NCBI GenBank assembly: GCA_037953745.1
Contig: JBAKBP010004465.1
Span: 62,001 to 126,000 of the forward strand
DNA length: 64,000 nucleotides
Direction: 5' to 3'
Source of the DNA: Lithodes maja
Lineage: Eukaryota; Arthropoda; Malacostraca; Decapoda; Lithodidae
Each line of letters begins with the position of its first letter. Positions within the stretch are counted from its first letter, which is position 1. Positions 32,807 through 45,549 of the stretch are shown here, one piece after another. The notes below the pieces were generated by a model that was given only the letters and a program-made list of their open reading frames with translations, searched no databases and had not been told where the DNA came from. Position numbers and translations under genes: made by a program.

Positions 32807-34596
32807 TGATTACTATTAGTTGAGATATACACTGAGATTCTGTCTAAAATGATTAACTCTAGTATCTTACTTACAATACTGGCAAGGGCAATAGGTCTAT
32901 AGTTGTCTTTTGATGTAATTTTGCCAGCCTTGTCTTTAATTACTGGTATCAAGGTAACGGACATCATAGATTCTGGTAGGAAACCATGGATTAGAAAGCT
33001 GGTAAAGCAACTGCTGAGTTTCTCCAAGAGGAGAGTGGAGGAGTACTTCAAATGTTCAGCATATATACCATCAAAACCACAGGATTTGTTATCATCTAGC
33101 CTACTTATTGCAGCCTTGATTTTTTCACTTGTAACTTTAATTGTGTCATATTTTTCTTCTTTGTTACACTCTGTTGTAGCAGCAATGGTATTTCCTTGGT
33201 GCCCAACAGAGTTAAACAAAGTTTGGTAATGTGTTTTCCAAAGATTGGCTATGTTATTAGTACCAGAGATCCCATCTACACTAAGGGGTAGAGGTGTGCA
33301 GCTATTATGCATTTTTTTAATATCCTTCCAGAAGGCCAATGTGTCTTTGCTAGCAAAGTATTTGGCCAATGCTTCTCTTCTTAATACATTTTCATTGTTT
33401 TTTATATATCTGATTGCATACTTGCATCTAGCCTTTAGTCTGGTGAACATGTCAAAAATGGGTCCCTGTCTCGGTTTGTTATGATCCAGCCATACACTAC
33501 GAGCATCTCGGGATGCCTGGTATAGTTCTGAAACATGGTCATTCCACCCAGGTTTGTTAAAAGAGTAATTTTTGTTATGCTTGTGAAATACTGTGTCACT
33601 AGCCTTAGTAAGACAAGATATAATATTATTGTACAGCTTGCTGACCTCTTCTCGATGACTAGCATTAACACAATTGGGGTCTTCACAGGTAATGGCATCC
33701 TCACTGCCAGGATCAAGCTCAGAAAGGAGAGTGTGTGTTAAAGTGCACAATTGCTCACACTCCTCGTCAAGCCCGCCCCATGGCAGTTTTGGATTTACAC
33801 TATTGTTTGACTGGGTTAATTCTGGCGCTCTTTCCAAACTAGCTGTTAAGGTCAATGGGATATGATCTTCATCTGTATATGTATACTGAATTTCCATATT
33901 TGTTATCATATCATGGAAATCAGCACTAGCTACGGTATGATCTAGCCAAGACGTTGAGCCCCATGCTGCACTGACACATGTGTAACTACTATGAGGGAGC
34001 ATGAGCTGAGAAGAGATCATTAGATCATGATCACCACAGAAGTTAGTCATATGACTAGCAAACAGAGAGTTACTCATGTCCTTCAGATTAGCATTCCAGT
34101 CCCCTATTACAGAGTAGCAGGTGGTATTTAGTTATTGTAAAAGAGCACTCAGCTCTCCAAGGCATTCCAGGTATTGTTCTTCATTTTCATTACATTAGTA
34201 GGGCAAGTACACACTAAGAATATCTACTTTCCGTTGGATATCTTCTATTTCTATACCTGTACACCATGGTCAATTTGTTACAAGTGGTTTAACCCGGCTG
34301 TCTAAAGAGTCCCTCCACAAAATAGCTACTCCTCCCGGTGGGTGACCTGCTACTAGACCATCCATAGCATCGGTTGTCGAGACCCCAAACCCATGAAAAT
34401 TATCACAGATAGTACTGAGGTTACCCAAATCCTGTTTAAAATACCAAGTCTCCTGCAGGCACAAAATATCACTGGTATTAAATACGTCTACTACATCAGG
34501 GCGTAGGAGAAGCCCTCTGTTGGTTTTAGGGAGCCCCCTACAGTTATAAGTAGCAATACGCAAATTGTTGGGAGATGAAGTAGACTTTATATCCAT
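32807..34596 (-). pseudogene. CR1-group LINE: endonuclease and RT N-terminal part
   Basis: Frame 34596-34270 begins the AP-type endonuclease: LRIATYNCRGLPKTNRG, DILCLQETWYF and GGVAILWRDSLD. An in-frame stop at about 34268 and another near 34198 interrupt it. Frame 34077-32698 continues with the endonuclease end (SSYTCVSAAWGSTSWLDHTVAS, DHIPLTL). A linker with SFNKPGWNDHVSELY follows, then the first RT blocks (SCGFDGIYAEHLKYS, MSVTLIPVIKDKAG, NYRPIALASIVSKILE). With 31743-32806 it forms one ORF2 damaged by about two stops and one shift. Confidence 0.85.
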
Positions 34597-34598
34597 GA

Positions 34599-35133
34599 TT
34601 AAGAGTTGTTGGGAGGGTGGGTTACCGTAGTTATAGAGTCCTCATTTGTTGGTACCGGTACCGGTACCTGTGCCCTACGTTCTCTCCACCAGTACACCGA
34701 TGCTTCCTCTGGCCAAAGTTCTTCATCCATAAACACCTCGGGATTTGGACACTCACAGTTTATTCTGAATGAAATATATGTGTGCCTATCAGACCAGGGA
34801 ATAATTGGTTCAACATCCATACTAAGACTGAGTTTATTGGAGAGATATTCTTTCAAGTCGGATGCCGTCACTCCTGGCTTAAAACCTGTCGCGAATACTT
34901 TGGCTATGCGTGATCTTTTAACTTTTTTAACTGTACTTATCCCCGTACTTTTATTTTTACCCTTAATCCCCTGATGCATAAGGTTCCTAGGTTGAATTTG
35001 CACAGCCATAGAATTCCTAACATTGTTTGTGGTACCAGTACCGGTACCTCCATTCAGCCTCTGTTCCCCCTCAGGTATGTGATGAGTTTTACCTTTGGTG
35101 GAATGTACCCTAAACCATTGTCCTTGAACAGTA
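34599..35133 (-). pseudogene. CR1-group LINE: ORF1 C-terminal part
   Basis: The frame within 35216-34599 ends with an RNA-binding-like ORF1 block: AKVFATGFKPGVTASDLKEY, LSMDVEPIIPWSDRHTYISF and EVFMDEELWPEEASVYWW. LINE ORF1 proteins of this type precede ORF2 by a few bases, as here (stop at 34599, next ATG at 34596). The LINE is 5'-truncated: beyond about 35133 the frame reads into the LTR of element L, so the apparent N-terminus (MNVCRVTVCLF...) is not ORF1. Confidence 0.75.
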
Positions 35134-37528
35134 TATATATAAGGCTGCATGCACAATACAAGGTATGAGGAATAGAGAACACAAAATAAACACACGGTAA
35201 CACGACACACGTTCAAGTTTATTGAAGTAAATGAATAAAGAGCATGGAAAGACAGTAATTCTCGTACAAAACATATAATAGAAGGGAACTGCTAGCATTA
35301 GCGGATCTGGATGGAGCCTAGTCTCCCTCTTACAACGTTCAGGTATACTCTTCTGATCACAGGTTTAGTTAGCAAGTTTTATTACACTGGAATACCTCAA
35401 TATATTTATGGATTCAATTTCGCTGATTAGATCTCTTACTGGCTGGTCGCATGCCCAAGTAGCAGCTCACAGTTAGAATTAGACACGCGTATATTGTAGA
35501 ACACGGAATTTCTAATAACCTCAAGGGGGTACTGATCTAAGGTTTATATTCTTATGGCAGAAATACATAGAACACAAATCAGTGGGCGAACGTTAGATAT
35601 CACTAGGGTTTTAATATCTGGATAAGGTAATTACGAGAGTCAAGGTCGCCTGTTAATTAATGAGCACTGATACGCTTAGTACGTCCCAAATGGAATGGTT
35701 CAATACGAGTTACACTGGGCAAGGTTATAGCCACTTCATAGAAAAGTTAATAAGTGAATGTCGAACTCGTACTATGACACATTCATATTAATAAAGTGAA
35801 TATTGAATCTTATTTGTTGGTCTGGTCCTGGTTATCTTGCTTCCGGTGATGTTGGGGGCTAGCGACTGGTTCCTCGGCCGTCCAGGTGGTCCAAATGTAG
35901 GAAGTTCTCAAGTCGGATCTTTTGGCGATCGGTGCTGGCTACACACTTATATCTCCATTCATTTGTGTGAAGGTTATAAGGTGCATGTCGGGACTTGTAC
36001 ATGGACAGATGCTTCTATTAGTCTTCTCTGCCACGGAGTCTGCCGGCTCTGGAATCTCTCAACTCTGGAACAACACAAGGGCAGAGCTAGAGGTTAACTT
36101 CAGGGTAGTGACCACTGGTTGGTGTCTAGCTTTCAAGTAATTTGACTGGGGGCGGGAGCTAGGTTTATAGGCTCGGTTCTGGACCCTGTAGACAATAGGG
36201 ATCTCGAGTCTTATGGACTTATTTGAGCTCTCAATAGATATGGGGACTAGGTAAGATGGTGATTACTGTTGTGGCACATGGCTATAGGAAGCCTTCAATT
36301 TGTGATAAAACTGAGCCTTAGTAAAAGGTACTATTTTGGCTATACTGGAAGTATTTATGGAAGGGAGACTGGATCTACTTTGCGGGGAGGACTGGGACAG
36401 CTGTGATAGGGGCGTCTCTCTTATATTGCTTAGGCTTTGTTCTATTGCATAGCTGAGGTGCTAATTTGACTATCCGAGTGTGCAAAACAGGTGAATGAGT
36501 TATTGTGGGTGCAGAGAAGTGAGTAAGGGGGTTAGACATGCATGGTTAGTTCATCGATAGGAAGAATTCCTAGGCTACCTGGCAATGACCCGGAAGTCAA
36601 AACAGGGGTCAGGTATCCCTCCCCGGGTGGGTAAAAAGGGGTAGCCGGGCGCTCTCCCTCTGGGATGGTCGTCCGGCGGCTGTGGCTAGGGGCTTGCCAT
36701 ATCACCAGTGTTGGTAATAACCATCTGTTTATGAGACAGATGTGGGTGTTCTTAATATCAAAACCGAAGGTGCCTTGGCTAGCTGGGTGTAATCGGTTGG
36801 TTGTTAATTACATGGCTTGCTGGATGTGGTGGAGACTGGTTGCTAACTCTGCCACATTTATCTGGAAGTATGGCAATAGAAGTTAGTTACTGGCGAGGCG
36901 GCGAGCCTCGCGCCGACGACCATGGGGGACAGGGTTGTGAATGGGTTGTAAGAGAATAGATGGCATGCAAGGGGTTAGTAAAGTTCTAATGTTGTTCTGG
37001 CCTACTAAGGGAAGGCAGGCTGGATAGGAGTATATATATAAAAGGTCGGAGAGCGTTTAGCAACGGAAAAATCAAGGATCTTCAAGAGGTATGAGAGAGA
37101 GGCTAGGTCGGACAAGAGTCGAGAAGCGCGGGGTCTTATAATGAGAGGGGAGGAGTTCAGGGGGGCTATAGGGGAATTTGACACTAAGGTCTCTGGGTGT
37201 GGGGGTGGCATTAGGCTGCAGTTGATATTGGAGTTTGAAAAGGCAGTGAAAGTACATTAGCCGAATGCTACTGGGGAATGCAACTATGGGGTGGTATATG
37301 AGTCTGGAAAAGATAGAATTATGTGGACTGTGGGGCTGGGGGGGAGAATGAGGTGAACTGTAGGTGTGTGCTTGACTGTGGGTAAAGTGGGGAAAACATG
37401 GTATATTATTCTTCGTCAGGACGAGGGATTCTGGATACTATTAGTTGGCGCGAGCTTTTGCATGTCTAGTTGTCCCTGGGAACTGCATTTTCTATGAAAT
37501 ATATACCAAGAAAAACGGTAGTTCGTAG
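35134..37528 (-). repeat. LTR of element L, left copy, remainder
   Basis: Continuous with 22734-22799 before the LINE insertion. It matches 47405-50013 closely over its length. It lacks a 20-bp segment near 48885-48905 and the roughly 210-bp insert at 49093-49305 found in the right copy. It ends at gttcgtag where Gypsy 1 is inserted. No protein frame of note. The short open stretches are shared by both copies but have no recognised domain. Confidence 0.8.
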
Positions 37529-39777
37529 TGTTACGATCCAGGTTCTCAAAGACACAGGGCTCTTCAACATTGGACTAGATAATGGCAAAAAGCAACAACG
37601 GTAACACTAGATCCAACCCCTGCCTTAAACACTGGAAAACAAAACACCATTACCGCCCTGAGTCGTGCCTGGACAACGAGGTATCCTATGACTCGGTAAC
37701 TGGTGCACACACACTAGGCTGACGCTCAATGAAACAGCCTATTCTCAAACAGTAAAAGATTATCGTATGTTACACAAAGAAAAGATAGTTAACGTGATTA
37801 ATTAACGTTACGGTAGATACTCAAATAACTGGCACTCCTGTATTAAAGAAAGTGCAATGCTAGTCCTGCAACATCAACTGGAAACTTCTGAAATAAGTCT
37901 GATGCTGGGAAGATGTTCGTAAAGAACAATTATAATGCAGAATACGGGTCACAATAAATGCTAGGACATATAGTAATAATAGGCAGGCGAATAATAAAGA
38001 CTGCGCAAAGGTAGTAATGCTCGACAACTAAAGAAATGCTTCGTGACACAACACAGCCTACTCGGGTTGTGCAACTCAACAACAACCTCGGCTCACAAGT
38101 GCAGTGAATAATAATGCTGCATACATATAATAATGGGCTTATCTCTAACCAGTGTCTGCTCAGTTAATAAAGTCTAGCTGGGGTATCAAGGCAGGGCAAC
38201 AATGGGCGAGCATGCGGCTCGTAGCCTAACGTTGTCCAAGGGTGGTATAATGAAGATTACGTTATATGACGGGGATGCTCTCTTGATAAATCTAGGTCTC
38301 TAGTACCTAGCTCTATCCTGGCGATCCCTCAGAAGTCAACACAAAGAGGCAGCACTATGTTGTGAGGGATAGGCTATGGCCCTCTCACACCACAGCGCTG
38401 TGCTCGCAAAGTAAACCAACCCGAAGACAACTTAGGCTCCCACAGTACCTGTCGATGTCATGCAGAGCTTCGCTAACACTGCACACATCGGAGACAACGA
38501 CACAGTAACCTTACCCCTAGTCTAGCTTTAGATAACCAAGAAGAATCACTCGGGGAGGTGTGGTGGAGTGGTCTTGCCACTGGCCTGATAATCCAAAGGT
38601 CCCGGGTTCAAATCCCGATGTATCAATGGGAAGATATTATTGGGATGGAATTTGTGCTGTACCTAGAGTATCAGTGCATTACCACAAGCCCAGCGAAACG
38701 TCAATAAAATACCCTCATTGTTCCCTGATTAAATAGCACTGTATGAATATTCCCATATTCAAAATATGCTATAGGGGTGCAATGCCTGGTGAGTTATCAG
38801 CTCAACAGGTGGCGTTGTGTGTGTGTAAGTGTGAGAGTCCGAGTGTAGGGGATGAGACAGTGAAGCACGGGAACGAGGTGGCTTCAGAGAGGAGGTCGTT
38901 TCGGGCCATGAGTGAGCACCGTGCCTCATGTGAAGGCAAGATGGCAGGTGCTCGTTGTACTCTACGTGCTTCACATGTCTCACTCCCTAGACTGGAACAA
39001 GACCTCACAGGCTTCACTGTTCATTGTAAAGCGGTGAATGTTAAGGCTCTCAGCCTATGCCCGAGAGGAAGTAAGCTGGAATATAGAAAAAAAAAAAAAA
39101 AAAAAATCAACACCTTGCAAGGGAGACATATACCGGTCTACAACCTTCCCGAGAGAGGACACATACGGAAAAGTCCGTCTCTCTAAACCTCAATAAAGCA
39201 TAATACCTCCTTAACCTAATACATGGAAATATCCGAGAGCTTCGCGTACAATACGACTGGTCGACGGTGAACGTCTATGCTGAAACCAGAAGGGATGTTG
39301 AGTTTAATAAAGATTAGAGAATGAGAAAGGAGAAGTCGAGAGAGAGAAATAGTATGCAAAGTAGCGAGTATGGGGGACAGAATTGCAAAGGATGTAGGCG
39401 ATACGCGTGTCAGGCAAGCTCTGAGCTGGTAAAGAACACGAGGCAGCGACGGGAAGGGACTAGTTGACCACCCGGCCGCCAACGCCGTCAGCGCCCAAGC
39501 GAGCCGCGTCATAGCTCGCCTTGCTGCCGGGTGTACTCCCTCACACTCTCTCGCTCGCCTCCCACACAAGCAACATTTATATTATAGCGAATATAAAATA
39601 TAAGGCGCGGTCAGAGACCAAAACAAAGACCATTTCTAGACTGTCTGTGGCAACACGACACTAATTAAATAAAGCAGATCATTCTAGGACAACTGTAGCC
39701 TATCCCCCCATCCTGGCGAGCGCTAGCGAGCTGCAATGCCCCACACAACCATTCTGCTAACGCCGGGAGGCGTCACA
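37529..39777 (-). repeat. Gypsy element 1, 3' LTR (left on the plus strand)
   Basis: Begins TGTTACGATCC and ends GCGTCACA, followed by a C run (39778-39784) that is the element's polypurine tract on the minus strand. Length 2249 bp. The first 290 bp match 45550-45844 with a few substitutions and small indels, which indicates some age. It contains a tRNA-like segment (38560-38625) and a run of A near 39088-39106. Confidence 0.85.
38555..38740 (+). mobile_element. tRNA-derived SINE or tRNA relic
   Basis: A-box-like tggtggagtggtc and B-box-like gggttcaaatccc are spaced as in a tRNA, with a T-arm ccggg-ttcaaat-cccga. The anticodon stem is poor, so it is not a working tRNA. It is followed by about 110 bp of unrelated sequence, as in a tRNA-headed SINE. 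It lies inside the Gypsy 1 LTR; the other LTR is truncated, so insertion after integration cannot be checked. Confidence 0.5.
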
Positions 39778-40279
39778 CCCCCCCTAAGATATGGGACACT
39801 CAACCATGAGCCCATATCTGAACAGGCAGAATGTCGCTAGAATCTGCCACTCCTAACGACTCTGCCACTCATGGAATGCAAGCTCAGTCTCCTAAAAAGA
39901 AAATACAACAACATTTTTATATAAAAAAAATCTTATCACCCTTCCCAAATATAATACATTAATTCATAACATTGTGCTCCCAGAGCGAGCTTTAAGAAGC
40001 ACAGCCTACTGAGGGAAAATCATCTGCACTCAGTACTCAGCTACAATATTATCTTAAAATTAATTATTAAAAAGAAAGAGTTTTTATTTAATTTTTCATA
40101 TTTTATTTTAATGTTGTTTTTGGCGGCTACTATAGATGTAGCCTAATTTTCTTCTAATCAAAGCCAACAACTCCTGCCCTGCGACCCTACGCTGATGCTA
40201 CACACGCGAGCCAACAAGCACCAGCGCAAAAATACACCGCGAGCCAAGACAGGAGGCTATACCAACATACTGTGGTAGC
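39778..40279 (-). other. Gypsy 1 polypurine tract and 3' untranslated region
   Basis: The C run next to the LTR (39778-39784) reads as a G run on the minus strand, placed to prime plus-strand synthesis. The rest, up to the pol stop at 40280, is AT-rich and non-coding. Confidence 0.7.
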
Positions 40280-41540
40280 CTACCCCGGATCCTCCACCCG
40301 CGACAAACAGTCCGCAATCACATTCTCACAACCGGCAATATGGCGAATGTCTAAGTTGTACTCTTGCAACATGAGCGACCATCTGGTCAGCCTCATATTC
40401 CGGTTGTGGAATTGATTGAGGAATTTAAGCGGGTGGTGGTCGGTATACACTACCACGACTGGCCCATATGCAGGAACATAGACCTCAAAGTGTCTGAGCG
40501 CTAACACGATTGCCAGCAGTTCCTTTTCAACAACCGAATAGTTTTTCTGTGCTGAATTAAATTTCTTTGAAAAGAAACTGACTGGATGCTCAAGACCTTC
40601 CTCGTCTGTCTGCAAAAGTACGGCACCAGCCCCTACTCCGCTGGCATCAGTCGCCAACTGAAATGGTCGTTCAAAGTCCGGGGCCCTTAGGATAGGGTGA
40701 GTGCATAAAAGGTGTTTAACTACTCGAAACGCCTGCTCACACTCAGGTGCCCAGCGGAACTTTTTATCTTTGGCTAGTAGATCTGTCAAAGGAGCTAACA
40801 CAGTAGAATAGCCTCTTATAAAGCGGCGGTAATACCCAATCATACCCAAAAATCTCATGATCTGCCTCTTGGTGGTCGGCCTGGGGAACAAGTCGATAGC
40901 CTGTATCTTCTGTTGGGGCGGGCTCACCTGCCCTAACCCAACCACAAACCCCAGATACTGCACCGTGGCTTGCACAAAGTCACACTTGCCCAGATTAACC
41001 ACCAAGCCTGCTTTACTAAGTTGACTAAATAAGGCTTCTATGTGCTCACAGTGACTTTGGAAATCGTTGTCATAAATGATCACGTCATCAAGGTAGACAG
41101 TACAGTTTGGGATGTCTGCTACGATGTCGTTCATTAAGCTCTGGAAAGTGGCCGGTGCATTTTTCAAACCATATGGCATCACGTTGCAACGGTAAGTACT
41201 GCCATCCACCACAAACCCGCACACCTCTTTAGCCCGCTCAGACAGTGGTACTTGCCAGTAGCCTTTGACGAGGTCTACCTTGGTCAAGTACCTTGCTTTC
41301 CCGATCTTATCCACACTGTCATCCACCCGGGGAAGAGGATATGCATTGGTGGGGGTCAACCCGTTCAACCGCCTAAAGTCAATGCAGAACCGAACTTTTC
41401 CATCAGGTTTGGGCTGCAGAGTGACAGGAGAAGTCCACCGTACTGCCCCCTTCTCGATCAAGCCTCTCGCCAGCATATACTCCAGCTCATCCCTGAGCGC
41501 TGGGAGTTTAATGGGTGGCACCCGATAAGGTATCGACTTG
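40280..41540 (-). pseudogene. Gypsy 1 pol: reverse transcriptase and RNase H
   Basis: The minus-strand frame 41521-40280 (413 codons) starts in the reverse transcriptase: RWTSPVTLQPKPDGKVRFCI, DLVKGYWQVPLSERA, NCTVYLDDVIIYDND (catalytic YLDD) and GYYRRFIRGYSTVLAPLTDLL. It continues into RNase H: FQLATDASGVGAGAVLL, VVEKELLAIVLALRHFEVYV, VYTDHHPLKFLNQF and HIAGCENVIADCLSRV. It is the C-terminal end of pol and the protein stops after RNase H; there is no integrase downstream. It is separated from the upstream frame by a shift at the G run 41538-41547. Confidence 0.9.
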
Positions 41541-43998
41541 AAGGGGGGGGGTGCTCTCCTACATCGACATCATGCACCGCTTGAGTAGTGAGGCCTGGAT
41601 GCTCGGCAAATACAGTGGGGTATGAATCGAACAGGCGCTGCACTGCCACCTGCTGTTCCTCCGGCAGGTGCGCCAGAGCATCATGCGCACATTGGCTCGA
41701 ATTCCCCGCCCACTGATCAGCCGAGACATGACAATCCCAGTTATCATCCACCTGATCATTGCTGCCCCCCTCTCCTTCTCCACCATGACCGCAGCAGGTC
41801 AACACAGGGACAGCTAGTGACTCAGGTGGGCGCCTCACATACTCCTTCAACAAATTAATGTGGCATAGTTGGTTACGCTTCTTCCGGTCTGGAGTGGCAA
41901 CGAGGTAATCTAGATCGGAGATCTTTGACACCACCCGATAAGGCCCAGCGTACTTGGCAGCCAGAGGATGACCTGACAAAGGCAACAGGACCAACACCTC
42001 TTGACCTACCTGAAACTCCCGGAGTTTCGCCTTAGTATCGTACCTGTCCTTCATACGGGCCTGCGAACTCACCAAATTACGCCCGGCCAGCTCCAGACTT
42101 CTAAGCATTCTCTCTCTGCTCTCGAGGACGTATCTCAACATAGAACATGGCTTAGCGGTACCCTCCCAAATCTCCTTCACCATGTGGAGAGGGCCCCTCA
42201 CCTGATGCCCGAAAACAAGCTCATTCGGACTGAAACCGAGACTCTCTCCAGGTACTTCTCTTGCCGCGAACAAAACATACGGCAGACCAAGGTCCCAACC
42301 CTTTCCGTTCTCTGCGCAGTAACATCGAAGCATGCTTTTCAGCGTGGCGTGCCACCTCTCCAACACCCCTTGACTCTCCGGGTGATACGCAGAAGAGACG
42401 ACAGTGCTGATGCCATGCTGAATCATAGTTTGTTTGAACAGATTAGATGTAAAATTAGAACCTTGGTCCGATTGCACCTCTTGCGGGTAACCATACCGCG
42501 AGCAATACAAGAGCAGGTTCCGGACAACAGTTTTCGCCGTGCCATTTCTCATTGGATATGCATCAGGATAACGAGTGGCCACATCCATGATAGTTAATAG
42601 AAATTTATTACCGGCACTAGTAGGGGGTAGGGGTCCGACCATATCAATGATGACCTTACTGAAGGGCGGTCCACTGACAGGAATGGGGTGCAACGGGGCT
42701 CTCGGAATTGTTTGGTTAGGTTTTCCAACCCTCTGGCACGTATGACACCTTGCTATCCAGGTTACCACCTGACCCTTCAACCCCGGCCACCAAAACAATT
42801 TTTCTAAAGCCGCCACCGTTTTTCTCACCCCTAGATGTCCTGCCAGTGGTATGTCATGCGCCAACCTCAGTAGGCTATCCCTGCACTCCCGTGGCACCAC
42901 CAACTGGTCCACTACTCCGGACCCCTCTTGCCAACTACGTTTAGGGTCTTGAAAACGCCTATAGAGGATGCCTTCTAAATAAAAAAAATCTCCTGGCTGT
43001 GCATCGCCGTCCTCGTCGAGCTCTACAGCTCCATTAGCACACGTTTGGAGCTCAGGGTCCTCTAGTTGCAACCGACGTATATCTGAGGGTGCCAAGCGAT
43101 CTAACTGCTCCCGAAGCAATGCATGACCTTCCCCGATACTGGGCTGCTCCCTCTGTCTCTCTCGATGTACATAACGTTGCTGTCGTGGAGACTCGTCATG
43201 CCCAGCCTCGTCACTCTCGATGACAGGCCCAGGGGCTACTCCAGAATTAAGTAATGGTGCTAATACTGAATCACCCAGGAGAGCCGCCGAGTCAAAACTC
43301 TTAAAACCAACTCCAGCTTTAGCCTCCTCCTGTTGATCGTTCCTCCGCTGGTCTGAAGACGGAGGACTAGGCTGTGACACTTTAGCTGCCCAAGTTCGGG
43401 TGACAACACACGCCATGGGTTGTGTCTGGCACCGCTCGACCCACTCTTGCTCTTCCCTACTCACGTCGGCCGGCCTCTCGGCAACGACTAAAGGTAGAAC
43501 CTCAGAAGCGGGCATTGCAAAGTCGTTGCCGAGAAGAAGGTCGACGCCCTCCACTGGCAGTTCCTCCACAATCCCGACATCCAATTCACGTGCCAAACCA
43601 TCCACCTCCAACTCCAACCGCACCAGCGGGTATGACCGAGTTGCATTAATACCCTGCATCACTACCACCCGAGCCGCGTTTATAGGGTAGCCAGTCAAGT
43701 TTTTCATCAGAGTCTGGAAAGCACCTGTATCACGCAAGACCTCTACTCCATACTTGCGCCCCGCCCACATCACGCAACCCCGCCCTCTATGGTCGCAAAA
43801 AACATCCTGAGCAGGGTTCGAGCCTCCCAGGTGCTTCTGCATTGGCTGTGCCTCAGCCTCTGACGAACTGCCCCGGGCAAACTCAGACGACTTCGGAGAC
43901 ACACCAATGTTGCAGGCCAAAGACACAGCTGCTGTAGGTGGTTTGCTAGGACAGACTCTTGCAAAGTGCCCCTTTTTATGACAATAATAACACTCCAA
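41541..43998 (-). pseudogene. Gypsy 1 pol: CCHC, protease, integrase
   Basis: Frame 43998-41458 begins with the zinc knuckle CYYCHKKGHFARVCP. A retroviral-type protease region follows: VLRDTGAFQTLMKNLTG with the DTG active site, and GVDLLLGNDFAMP. The integrase zinc domain is HDIPLAGHLGVRKTVAAL...CHTCQRVGKPNQ, and the catalytic core is KVIIDMVGPLPP, VQSDQGSNFTS and SQGVLERWH (Asp, Asp, Glu). A C-terminal GPYRVV block ends the integrase. Reverse transcriptase lies downstream, in the next frame. Frames shift at both ends within homopolymer runs (44130-44139 and 41538-41547), so this copy is not a continuous gene as assembled. Confidence 0.88.
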
Positions 43999-45338
43999 CT
44001 CCCCTTTGGGCTTCCCTTGGTACTGGGAAGGGCCCGGCCCCTTCTTAAACGGGACGGTGCTAGTCTTGTGGTCAGTCTTGGTATCATGACTCTTGTACTT
44101 GTTTGCATAAGGTATATCACTAACTCGGGGGGGGGTGGGGCATCACGCCCCTTGTTACCTGCCTCACTACGCTGGGCAGACCCGCACCCACGAATTAGTG
44201 ATAGCCGGAGGTCAGCCATCTCAGCTGCCTCCTGTAGAGTTTTTGGTTGCTTTTCTTTCAGGTTTAACGTCAGGTCGCCGCCCGTGCATTTGAAAAACTG
44301 CTCTAAAAGCACCAACTGTTTAATGTCGTCAAACGTAGTAGCTTTCTCCGACCTCAGCCAATTCCCAAAAGCATCGGACAGCTCCCGGGCATGTTCCAAA
44401 AAGGTGCTCTCCCGACCCTTGGTAACACCCCGGAACTTCAACCTGTACGTCTCTGGTTGTAGTTCGTATGCTCTCAGGACAGCCTCCTTGAGTTCCTCAT
44501 AGATAATACACGACTCTATAGGCAATGCATCATAAGCCTTGAGTCCCTTGCCCACAAGTCTAGAGGAAACAAGGGCTGCCCACTTCTCCCCAGGCCACTG
44601 GTGTTCCTGGCACTTCTTCTCGAATCTCATGAAAAATTTGGTGACACCCGACTCATCAAATACAGGGACTAGCTTCAACAGGTGCGACAAAGACTGATCA
44701 TGCCCACGATTCCCACCACCGAGACGTTGCCCTGTCGTTTCCACCCGAGTCTTCTCAAGATCGATATCTGCACGGTACCTGGTAGACTCAGCCTCCGACT
44801 GGGCTTTTATTCTCGCGAGTTCGAGATCAGCCTGTCGCTTAGCCATCTCAAACTGCCGCTGCTGGTTAGCCATCTCAAGCTGGAAGAGCATTTCTGTAGT
44901 GAAACCTTGAGGAGGAGGTGCAACTATTGGAGGCCCACCCAGCGATCCTAAACCACGCTGCCAGCGGCTATCGGCCTGCGGGAACGTACTAAACTCCGGC
45001 ATCCTAGAGGTCCCGATGGGAATAGAGTGGAGGGGGGGCTCGAGCAGAAGTCCCCGAGCACCCTCTCCACCCTCGACCTCACTAGCCGCCCCCAGTACGC
45101 AAGCCCTCAAATCGTTCTTCTTGATGCCATGAGCCACCTTAAGCCCCATAAGGGGAGCCAAACACTGTAGACCATACTTGCTAATTCCCTCTAGTCGATC
45201 AGCTGTTATAGGCACCTCCAAAAACTTCTTTGCGGCCTCCTCACTAGTTACTAACCCCCCTGGCATCTGCCCATCAGAGCCTGCATCATTCCCTGAACTC
45301 TCAGTATGATCTGATTCGTCTCCCATTGTGTCCACCAA
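43999..45338 (-). pseudogene. Gypsy 1 gag
   Basis: Frame 45338-43770 (522 codons); real gag sequence runs to about 44130, where a G run shifts the frame away from the zinc knuckle. The N-terminus has a short SAP-like block (GISKYGLQCLAPLMGLKVAH). Then come an Arg/Glu/Gln-rich helix (FQLEMANQQRQFEMAKRQAD) and the capsid-like domain: FMRFEKKCQEHQWPGEKWAA, LRAYELQPETYRLKFRG and TLQEAAEMADLRLSLIRG. It is closely related to the gag of Gypsy 2 (54011-59110). Confidence 0.85.
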
Positions 45339-45549
45339 AAATTCTCACGTTTATAAAAAAAAAAAAAAGAAGTACCCAAGCTCCTATGTAGCACTATTCA
45401 CTTGCCAAAAATGTCTGAAGACTCTCAAGTGCTATACTACTTTGCCAAAAAAAAATTAACGTGCCCACTATATTCCTCAATAAAACAAATGACCACAACA
45501 ATCCTGCAATTATCTCTTAGTTCACAAGATCCTGAGCTAGGTCGCCATT
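45339..45549 (-). other. Gypsy 1 leader and primer-binding site
   Basis: Non-coding leader. On the minus strand tggcgacctagctcagg (45532-45548) follows the LTR within two bases and begins TGG, as a tRNA primer site should. The equivalent Gypsy 2 site is tggcgaccttgcac. An A-run (about 45355-45368) lies just before gag. Confidence 0.7.

Noticed and set aside
38555..38640. A functional tRNA gene
   Set aside because: The anticodon stem does not pair properly and the acceptor stem is absent; it is a tRNA-like SINE head.
42001..42597. 198-codon plus-strand frame
   Set aside because: Antisense shadow of the Gypsy 1 integrase.
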